A stretch of 5,349 nt of DNA from Nanobdellota archaeon (GTDB taxonomy: Archaea > Nanobdellota > Nanobdellia > SCGC-AAA011-G17 > ARS1403): positions 1 to 5,349 of the forward strand of contig JAHJRB010000020.1 of assembly GCA_018831025.1 (NCBI GenBank), written 5' to 3'. The notes below the pieces were generated by a model, which saw only the letters and a list, made by a program, of their open reading frames with translations, was not told the origin of the DNA and did not search any database. Positions within the stretch are counted from its first letter, which is position 1. Each line of letters starts with the position of its first letter. A program made the position numbers and the translations under genes. Below are positions 1 to 4,022 of this stretch, piece by piece.

Positions 1-375
1 GGTAGTATTGAGAAAACTGAAGAGAAAATGGAAAAAGAATTAGATTGCAGCGGGGTTGAGATTGATTTAGTTGATGTATGTGTGAATAGTTTGGAAAGTA
101 CTTCTGAAGTTGGATTGAATATTGATGTTGTAGGAGATGATGGGGTTAAGGGAGTTACAATAAAGTTCATAGGGGCTGATGGAAGTGTTGAAACAAAGGA
201 TTATGATGTTGAAACTCCGTTATTTGTTCCAAATAGGTTATTAGCTGCTAAAGACAAATTAAGTTTGGATAATGTTATTAGTAATATAGTTGAAGTTGAG
301 ATTTATCCAAAAACAGAAAAAGGAGAACTGTGTAAGGATAAAGTAGAAAGTACAAAAAAGATTATTAAATGTTAA
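1..375 (+). CDS. Type IV pilin-like protein, C-terminal part (5' end outside window)
   Basis: The frame is open from the left edge, so the ATG at 28 is probably internal; 124 residues are visible. The signal peptide and hydrophobic helix that would identify a pilin are outside the window, so the call rests on paralogy with the next gene. Both have E-rich/LDC at the end of the helix region, then a beta-rich domain with a GxDGSV motif (GADGSV here, GGDGSV there), then a VE(V/I)YP....(L/I)CKD tail. Visible Cys16 and Cys111 match Cys53 and Cys146 of the neighbour with almost the same spacing (95 versus 93 residues), suggesting a conserved disulfide. Cys27 and the C-terminal Cys124 are extra. The likely role is an extracellular filament subunit. 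The product is acidic and Lys/Glu rich. Confidence is good for homology to the neighbour and moderate for function. Confidence 0.75.
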   Translation, partial: GSIEKTEEKMEKELDCSGVEIDLVDVCVNSLESTSEVGLNIDVVGDDGVKGVTIKFIGADGSVETKDYDVETPLFVPNRLLAAKDKLSLDNVISNIVEVEIYPKTEKGELCKDKVESTKKIIKC

Positions 376-380
376 TAGAA

Positions 381-393
381 ACATATATAAATA
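381..393 (+). promoter_or_regulatory. Archaeal TATA-box promoter for the second pilin gene
   Basis: TATATAA at 384-390 lies in the 35-bp gap between the two pilin genes, centred about 24 bp before the ATG at 411. Archaeal transcription normally starts about 25 bp past the TATA box, so the transcript would be leaderless or nearly so. This fits the lack of a clear Shine-Dalgarno sequence before 411 (only GGGGATGG at 395-402). In AT-rich DNA a TATA match alone is weak evidence. Confidence 0.45.
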
Positions 394-410
394 TGGGGAT
401 GGTAATATAA

Positions 411-890
411 ATGAAAATGAAAAAGGGAATTTCACCGATAATATCGGTTGTGCTTATTATTGCTTTAACTATTGTTTTATTCTTGATTGTATCTAATTGG
501 ATTCAGAGCTCTGTTTTGAAACCAGGTATGGAGGAGACTGATGAAAGGTTAACTGGACAACTAGACTGCTTAAGTACAGCTATTGATATTAGCAGTGTAA
601 AAGTTAACAGTGGTGGTAGTGAGATTAAATTAAATGTGGATAATACTGGGGATACAGATATTTATGGATTAACAATAAGAGTAATTGGTGGAGATGGAAG
701 TGTAGGGACTGCTAGTCCTATGATATTAAGTTCGGTAGGACCTTTGGGAAGAATTATAAATACAGGAACTGCTGTAGCTGTTAGTCCTGCTGTTGTCTCT
801 CCTAATAATGTAGAAGTTTATCCAGAATTGGCAGGAGATAAGATTTGTAAAGATCAGTTTGAGAACACTAATAATATTGGAACTTATTAG
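411..890 (+). CDS. Archaeal type IV pilin-like protein (class III signal peptide)
   Basis: This is a 159-residue secreted pilin-like subunit. The N-terminus MKMKKGISPIISVV is a class III signal peptide: a short basic leader, then Gly6 followed by ISPI and a hydrophobic helix to about residue 29. This is the pattern of the archaeal pilin/flagellin N-terminal family (PF07790, formerly DUF1628). A PibD-type peptidase would be expected to cut after Gly6, with the helix forming the filament core. The remainder is a beta-rich extracellular domain with GGDGSV and a C-terminal VEVYP...ICKD segment. Cys53 and Cys146 are conserved with the upstream paralogue and may form a disulfide. M1 was chosen because the TATA box at 384-390 places a leaderless start there; M3 (417) would also leave a valid signal. 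No assembly ATPase or platform gene is in the window, so filament type (adhesion pilus or other) is unknown. Confidence 0.85.
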   Translation: MKMKKGISPIISVVLIIALTIVLFLIVSNWIQSSVLKPGMEETDERLTGQLDCLSTAIDISSVKVNSGGSEIKLNVDNTGDTDIYGLTIRVIGGDGSVGTASPMILSSVGPLGRIINTGTAVAVSPAVVSPNNVEVYPELAGDKICKDQFENTNNIGTY

Positions 891-909
891 CAATTGTTAA
901 AAAAGAAAA

Positions 910-916
910 GGAGGTG
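910..916 (+). promoter_or_regulatory. Strong Shine-Dalgarno sequence before the DUF378 gene
   Basis: GGAGGTG is a full match to the archaeal anti-Shine-Dalgarno sequence, five bases before the ATG at 922. It fixes that start. It also suggests the gene is translated from a transcript beginning upstream, in the pilin gene or the 31-bp gap, unlike the apparently leaderless genes nearby. Confidence 0.85.
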
Positions 917-921
917 TTAAA

Positions 922-1119
922 ATGGCTGAAAAAAGTACATTAGACTGGGTTGCTTTAGTTTTAGTTCTTGTTGGAGCTTTAAACTGGGGATTAGTCGGAT
1001 TGTTTAGCTTTGACTTAGTAGAAGCAATATTAGGCAGCATTCCTCTCTTGCAAACAATAGTTTATGACTTAGTTGGTTTATCTGCATTGTATATAGCTTA
1101 CATGACTTTTAAGAAATAA
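922..1119 (+). CDS. DUF378 family small membrane protein
   Basis: This 65-residue protein has two predicted membrane helices, at roughly residues 9-27 and 41-62. The sequence TLDWVALVLVLVGALNWGLVGLF followed by a short FDLVEAILG segment, a second helix with VYDLVGLSALY and a basic end is the signature of DUF378 (PF04070, YuzA-like). The length is normal for the family, and both ends appear intact. The biochemical role of DUF378 is unknown. The gene follows the pilin gene by 31 bp on the same strand and carries its own strong ribosome binding site, so it is probably co-transcribed with it. That does not by itself imply a role in pilus function, since DUF378 proteins occur widely in bacteria and archaea. 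Confidence 0.9.
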   Translation: MAEKSTLDWVALVLVLVGALNWGLVGLFSFDLVEAILGSIPLLQTIVYDLVGLSALYIAYMTFKK

Positions 1120-1146
1120 TTTTTTTATTTTTTTAATAATTTTTTT
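1120..1146 (+). terminator. Oligo-T terminator after the pilin/DUF378 genes
   Basis: Three runs of seven T (1120-1126, 1128-1134, 1140-1146) begin directly at the DUF378 stop codon. Archaeal RNA polymerase terminates on such U-tracts without needing a hairpin. The runs also encode the Lys-rich C-terminus of the convergent dtdA gene, so the terminator lies inside that gene's 3' end. Confidence 0.65.
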
Positions 1147-1895
1147 ATTCTTATAATTGGGATGTTAAATTCTTCTAATAAATTTTGAACTTTTTCTTTA
1201 TAAGCGCCTAGACCTTTCCATTCTACTAAAAATGCTTCTACTGGCTCTACTGAGTTTTTAATTGCTTGTTCTATAATCTCTTTATTTAAATTTTGTAATT
1301 GGTGTTTTGGACAGACATAAGCCAATGAGTATTCTGTTCTTTCTAAGACTTTATTAAAAGAAGGCATATAATGACCTCCGCCAAAACCTATTGCTGTTTT
1401 GTATTTTTCTAGATTGGTTGTGCTTACTATACTGTTTATTGTTTTTGCTATTACTTTGGCTGCTTCAACGTCTTTCCATTGTAATTTACTTGAGCCTATT
1501 TCTATAAATAAAGATGGTTTGTTTAGAAATGGACCATGATGAGTTACCTCTCCAGAAACTTCATAATCTAAATTATTATTTTTTTTAAGCTCTAAGTAAG
1601 CTAACTTTAATATCGATGCTTTTGAGGGAGGTAATGTTGAATCTCTTCCTCCTAATTCAGCTTTAGACCAATTTCCTGGATTATGAACGCTTAGGGTTTT
1701 TTTTAATGAAGAAGATTTATGCTTAGTTGCGAAGATGAAAAAATCAGCATTTATTTTCTGGTTTAAATTATCTGAATATATAGATTTTTCCTGAATAATG
1801 TAAATATCTTTTTCTGGAAAATTTAGCTTTTTTAAATGTTCAAATATGTTTAATGATGCTGGATCTTTTTTTGAGATAATAACTGCGTATTTCAT
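1125..1895 (-). CDS. dtdA: D-aminoacyl-tRNA deacylase, archaeal DTD2/GEK1 type
   Basis: This 256-residue enzyme hydrolyses D-aminoacyl-tRNA, freeing tRNA charged with the wrong amino-acid enantiomer. It acts in the cytoplasm as a translation quality-control factor. Family hallmarks appear in order: a start resembling VIISKKDPASLNI (5-17), HNPGNW (71-76), AELGG (79-83), GEVTHHGP (115-122), SLFIEIGSS (128-136), GFGGGHYMP (170-178), AYVCPKH (192-198) and VEWKGLG (224-230). The conserved His and acidic residues are present, and archaeal homologues bind zinc, so the enzyme looks intact and near full length. The Lys/Leu-rich C-terminus (KKLLKK) is short and low complexity. The gene is monocistronic on this strand, converging on the DUF378 gene with a 5-bp gap. 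The start is supported by a TATA box 28 bp upstream. Archaeal/plant DTD2 also removes aldehyde-modified D-amino acids; this is family knowledge, not seen here. Confidence 0.95.
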   Translation of the reverse strand: MKYAVIISKKDPASLNIFEHLKKLNFPEKDIYIIQEKSIYSDNLNQKINADFFIFATKHKSSSLKKTLSVHNPGNWSKAELGGRDSTLPPSKASILKLAYLELKKNNNLDYEVSGEVTHHGPFLNKPSLFIEIGSSKLQWKDVEAAKVIAKTINSIVSTTNLEKYKTAIGFGGGHYMPSFNKVLERTEYSLAYVCPKHQLQNLNKEIIEQAIKNSVEPVEAFLVEWKGLGAYKEKVQNLLEEFNIPIIRIKKLLKK

Positions 1896-1917
1896 TGATA
1901 AAGTTTAAAGTTTCCTT

Positions 1918-1930
1918 TAATATATAATTT
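1918..1930 (-). promoter_or_regulatory. TATA-box promoter for dtdA
   Basis: Read on the minus strand, the segment is AATTATATATTAA, centred about 28 bp upstream of the dtdA ATG (1895). This places the expected start of transcription within a few bases of the ATG, so the mRNA is probably leaderless. No Shine-Dalgarno sequence is seen before the start, which agrees. Confidence 0.5.
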
Positions 1931-2058
1931 TTGTTTTAGATAGGTTCACGTTGTTTACAGAATTCAGGTAGAGAAAATATAAATTTATAATTTTATAGAT
2001 GTATCCAAAGCTTTTATTACCAAAAGAAATTTTTTAAAAAATATGTGTAAATAGTGGT

Positions 2059-2104
2059 CTTTTATAAAAGGAAAGATTTATATATTAGTGGTAGCTTATA
2101 AAAG
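2059..2104. repeat. Palindrome CTTTTATAAAAG and a shortened copy flanking the ATPase promoter
   Basis: CTTTTATAAAAG at 2059-2070 is a perfect 12-bp palindrome directly next to the BRE. CTTATAAAAG at 2095-2104 repeats it with two T fewer, just before the ATPase start codon. The pair brackets the TATA box, as operator half-sites for a repressor would. A second AT-only palindrome, ATTTTTTAAAAAAT, lies at 2029-2042. AT-rich composition makes chance plausible. Confidence 0.35.
2071..2084 (+). promoter_or_regulatory. BRE/TATA promoter for the ATPase-membrane protein operon
   Basis: GAAAGA (2071-2076) followed by TTTATATA (2077-2084) is a textbook archaeal purine-rich BRE plus box A. The TATA centre is about 27 bp before the ATG at 2108, so the transcript should start at or within a few bases of the start codon. 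It is the best promoter match in the window. Confidence 0.7.
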
Positions 2105-2107
2105 TTT

Positions 2108-3373
2108 ATGAAGAAAGAATTATTTAAGCAATTAATAAAGGAATTTCACGAAAAAGAATTGCCTTCTCTAAAAAGGAGAAACTTATCTATTCCAGAAACT
2201 AAAAAAATAGTAAGTTTGATTGGTTCTAGAAGAAGTGGCAAGACTTTTTATTTTTATCAATTAATACAAGATTTTCTAAAGAATTTTCCTAAAGAAAGAT
2301 TACTTTATATTAATTTTGAAGATGATAGGATTTTGCCTTTAGATGTTAAAGAATTGGATAATATTTTAGAAGCTTATTATGAGTTATATCCTGAAAATAA
2401 AAATACAGAATTATTTCTTTTCTTTGATGAAATACAAAATGTAGAAAATTGGGAAATATATTTAAGAAGAATCTATGATAAAGAGAGAGTTAAAATATTT
2501 GTTACAGGATCTAGCTCTAAAATGTTCTCTAAAGAAATTGCAACATCTTTAAGAGGAAGAACTTTAGCGTTTAATTTATTCCCTTTGGATTTTAAAGAAT
2601 TTTTGAGATTTAATGATATTTTATTAGAAAAAAATACGATTTATTCAAGTGAAAGGTTTAAAATAAAGAAATTATTTGAAAGATATTTAACATTTGGGGG
2701 ATTTCCTGAAGTTGTTTTAGAGGAGAATAAATTAGAATATGATATACTAAACAATTATTTTGAAATAATGATTTATAGAGATATTGTAGAAAGATATTCT
2801 GTTAGAAATATAAATTTATTAAAGATGTTAAGTAAATTTTTGTTAACTAATATTTCTTTACAATTTAGTGTAAATTCTTATTATAATACTCTTAAAAAAG
2901 ATATTTCTGTTAGCAAGGAAACTATTTTAGAATATTTATCTTATTTGGAAGAAGCAAATCTTATTTTTTTATTACCTTTGTTTAGTTATTCTATGAAAGT
3001 ACAACAAGCAAATCCTAAAAAAGTATACTGTATTGATACAGGTTTAAGGAATGCTATAAGTTTTAAATTTTCTAAGGATGAAGGTAGATTAGTGGAGAAT
3101 TTAGTCTTTATTGAATTGAAAATGAGAAATAAAGAAATTTATTATTGGAAAAATAATAATGAGGTTGATTTTATAATTAAAAATAAAGATAATAGTTTAG
3201 AAGCTATAAATGTTTCTTATACTGATGATTTGGATGAAAGGGAAGTAAAAGGATTATTAGAATTTAAGAAAAAATTTAGAAAAATTAAAAAATTAGTTAT
3301 TATTACAAAAAATATGGAGAAGAAAGAAAATGGAATAAAATTTATTCCTTTATGGAAGTGGTTATTATGTTGA
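2108..3373 (+). CDS. AAA family ATPase with DUF4143 C-terminal domain
   Basis: This is a 421-residue ATP-binding protein of the archaeal/bacterial AAA_14 (PF13173) plus DUF4143 (PF13635) architecture; the cellular role of the family is poorly defined. Walker A is GSRRSGKT (39-46), Walker B LFLFFDEIQ (102-110, with D108/E109), a sensor-like VTGSSS is at 132-137, and SLRGR (147-151) is typical of the family. The GGFPEV motif (197-202) follows. A helical, probably winged-helix segment covers about 236-300, including an SKETILEYLSYLEEANLI stretch. The C-terminal part (about 326-371) has the nuclease-like core ENLVFIEL...EVDFII...AINVSY. The position where a PD-(D/E)XK enzyme carries its catalytic Lys reads INVSY, so nuclease activity is unlikely. 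The protein ends in the family-typical IPLWKWLL. The length is normal and the frame intact. The start follows the BRE/TATA promoter at about leaderless distance. The gene overlaps the next by seven bases, so the two are probably translated together. Confidence 0.9.
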   Translation: MKKELFKQLIKEFHEKELPSLKRRNLSIPETKKIVSLIGSRRSGKTFYFYQLIQDFLKNFPKERLLYINFEDDRILPLDVKELDNILEAYYELYPENKNTELFLFFDEIQNVENWEIYLRRIYDKERVKIFVTGSSSKMFSKEIATSLRGRTLAFNLFPLDFKEFLRFNDILLEKNTIYSSERFKIKKLFERYLTFGGFPEVVLEENKLEYDILNNYFEIMIYRDIVERYSVRNINLLKMLSKFLLTNISLQFSVNSYYNTLKKDISVSKETILEYLSYLEEANLIFLLPLFSYSMKVQQANPKKVYCIDTGLRNAISFKFSKDEGRLVENLVFIELKMRNKEIYYWKNNNEVDFIIKNKDNSLEAINVSYTDDLDEREVKGLLEFKKKFRKIKKLVIITKNMEKKENGIKFIPLWKWLLC

Positions 3374-3900
3374 ATATTTTAGTTTTTTTAGGGTTAATAT
3401 TTGGAAAGTTATTAGGTTATTTTACTAAGGAAGAGGTTAAAGAAGGTAAGAAATATTTTATATTAATTGAGAAGATATTATTGGGAATAATTGCTTTAGG
3501 TTTATTAGTAGTTAAACTTAATATTTTTAGTTTAAGTATAATTTTGGGGGTTTTATTGTTTTTTTTAATAAGAAGAATTAGTATATTTTTAGGGTTAAGT
3601 GTTTTTTTAGCTAGTTTAGTTAATGTTGAATTTGGATTGGGGATTAGTAGTTTAGTTTTTCTTTATTTATTAGTTAATGGAAGAGAGAGTAAATGGAAAG
3701 TTGTTATTTTTGATGTTTTATTATTTTTAATTCCTTTTAGTTTGATATTTGTGGAAAGTTTTATTAATACTAATTTAGGGTTTTTATTAGGTATATGTGC
3801 AGGTGGGCCCGTAGCTCAGCTTGGTAGAACCTTTTTTAGAAAAAAAGTTTCACCAAAAAAGATGGGTGGAAACTTTTTTAGAAAACTCATCAAAAAATGA
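3367..3900 (+). CDS. Multi-pass membrane protein of unknown function, 3' end overlapping tRNA-Lys
   Basis: I do not recognise this family. The protein has 177 residues from the ATG at 3367, with about five or six hydrophobic helices (roughly 1-18, 30-50, 52-68, 70-86, 91-104, 111-130), a basic RR turn at 69-70 and a Gly-rich hydrophobic end LGFLLGICAGG. I prefer 3367 over the in-frame ATG at 3352: GGAAGTGG at 3354-3361 sits five bases before it, and the ATGTTGA overlap with the ATPase stop suggests translational coupling. The first 146 codons precede the tRNA. Codons 147-177 and the TGA (3898-3900) are read from the tRNA 5' exon and its first intron, giving a charged tail (GPVAQLGRTFFRKK...) unlike the rest. 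Either the tail is an accidental extension, or an older 3' end was replaced or overlapped by the tRNA. The first 146 residues are likely genuine; the true C-terminus is doubtful. Confidence 0.65.
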   Translation: MLNILVFLGLIFGKLLGYFTKEEVKEGKKYFILIEKILLGIIALGLLVVKLNIFSLSIILGVLLFFLIRRISIFLGLSVFLASLVNVEFGLGISSLVFLYLLVNGRESKWKVVIFDVLLFLIPFSLIFVESFINTNLGFLLGICAGGPVAQLGRTFFRKKVSPKKMGGNFFRKLIKK

Positions 3901-3912
3901 GAAGGTGCCAAA
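3828..3912 (+). other. tRNA-Lys intron 1, 85 nt, noncanonical site between positions 22 and 23
   Basis: The predicted bulge-helix-bulge has the central helix TGGT (3822-3825) with GCCA (3907-3910), the 5' bulge AGA (3826-3828) cut AG/A, and the 3' bulge AAA (3911-3913) cut AA/A. The intron-side helix ACCTT (3829-3833) pairs with AAGGT (3902-3906). The exon-side helix is weak (one G-T pair), so the site is of the relaxed type. Because A3828 and A3913 are identical, cutting one base later gives the same tRNA. Inside is a strong hairpin, 3841-3854 with 3865-3879 (14 bp, one bulged G at 3869). A small hairpin CTCAT/ATGAG (3886-3890/3897-3901) follows. Removal would need the archaeal splicing endonuclease and RtcB-type ligase (family knowledge). 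Confidence 0.8.
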
Positions 3913-3962
3913 AGTACTAGCCTCTTAAGAAGCTTTTAGGAAAAGTTTCAGCAAAAGAAATG
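3831..3962 (+). repeat. Three imperfect copies of an approximately 30-nt element across both tRNA introns
   Basis: Copies are at 3831-3864, 3873-3899 (both intron 1) and 3933-3962 (intron 2). Each begins with C, a T run, AG(A/G) and an A run, then leads to TCA-N-C, an A-rich stretch and ATG. Copies 1 and 2 share CTTTTTTAGAAAA exactly. Copies 1 and 3 match at 19 of 22 positions without gaps (3843-3864 against 3941-3962). Copies 1 and 3 can each fold a short T-run/A-run hairpin with an AGA or AGG triloop. Low complexity inflates the similarity, but the ordered TTTCA-N-CAAAA core is not simple sequence. Confidence 0.65.
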
Positions 3963-3972
3963 CAAAGGGGAG
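3928..3972 (+). other. tRNA-Lys intron 2, 45 nt, canonical site 37/38
   Basis: The intron lies after A37, the usual archaeal tRNA intron site. Loop bases CTCT (3922-3925) can pair with GGGG (3967-3970, two of the four being G-U), flanked by three-base bulges TAA (3926-3928, cut TA/A) and AGA (3971-3973, cut AG/A). The anticodon stem is the outer helix. Within the intron, GAAGCTTTT (3929-3937) pairs with AAAAGTTTC (3941-3949) as a 9-bp hairpin with loop AGG. No intron helix is stacked directly on the central helix, so this is also a relaxed motif. Confidence 0.85.
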
Positions 3973-4009
3973 AGCTAGGTGTCGCGGGTTCAAATCCCGT
4001 CGGGCCCGC

Positions 4010-4022
4010 TTATTTTCTTTTT
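4010..4022 (+). terminator. T-rich terminator after tRNA-Lys
   Basis: TTATTTTCTTTTT starts two bases after the tRNA discriminator base and fits an archaeal U-tract terminator. It overlaps the last codons (Lys-Arg-Lys-stop) of the convergent surface-protein gene. Confidence 0.5.

Larger units (their letters stand above)
3805..4008 (+). tRNA. tRNA-Lys(CTT) with two introns
   Basis: Exons are 3805-3827, 3913-3927 and 3973-4008, giving a 74-nt mature tRNA. Acceptor stem GGGCCCG (3805-3811) pairs with CGGGCCC (4001-4007), with G73 at 4008. D stem GCTC (3814-3817) pairs with the spliced GAGT, with loop AGCTTGGTA. Anticodon stem CTAGC (3917-3921) pairs with GCTAG (3974-3978). The loop CTCTTAA carries anticodon CTT (3924-3926), which reads AAG. 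The variable loop is GTGTC. T stem GCGGG/CCCGT encloses the loop TTCAAAT. CCA is not encoded (the next bases are CTT) and must be added. A GGGCCCG acceptor with G73 is usual for archaeal tRNA-Lys. Unspliced, the 5' half reads GAAC in the D stem with a C-A mismatch; removing intron 1 restores C11-G24 and a G10-U25 wobble, which supports the assigned junctions. The upstream membrane-protein frame overlaps the first 96 bases. No convincing private promoter is visible, so it may come from the operon transcript. Confidence 0.93.

Noticed and set aside
28..30. ATG as the start of the first pilin-like gene
   Set aside because: The frame is open to position 1 and the protein aligns with the middle of the neighbouring pilin, which has a signal peptide and helix before this point.
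2008..2030. AAGCTTTTA and CAAAAGAAAT, both also found in tRNA intron 2
   Set aside because: The order matches, but the spacing differs and the central TTTCAGC core is missing. Two short AT-rich matches are likely chance.
3352..3354. ATG at 3352 as the membrane-protein start
   Set aside because: It has no Shine-Dalgarno sequence before it. The ATG at 3367 has GGAAGTGG five bases upstream and forms a short overlap with the ATPase stop codon.
3758..3790. TATA-like sequences upstream of the tRNA
   Set aside because: They are part of a very T-rich coding region with many such matches; none has a BRE at suitable spacing, so no separate tRNA promoter can be claimed.
3829..3915. Alternative intron 1 boundaries leaving GAAC as the D-stem strand (exon ending 3830, resuming 3916)
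   Set aside because: The mature length would be right, but C11-A24 would be mismatched and no helix could be placed between three-base bulges. The 3827/3913 junction solves both.
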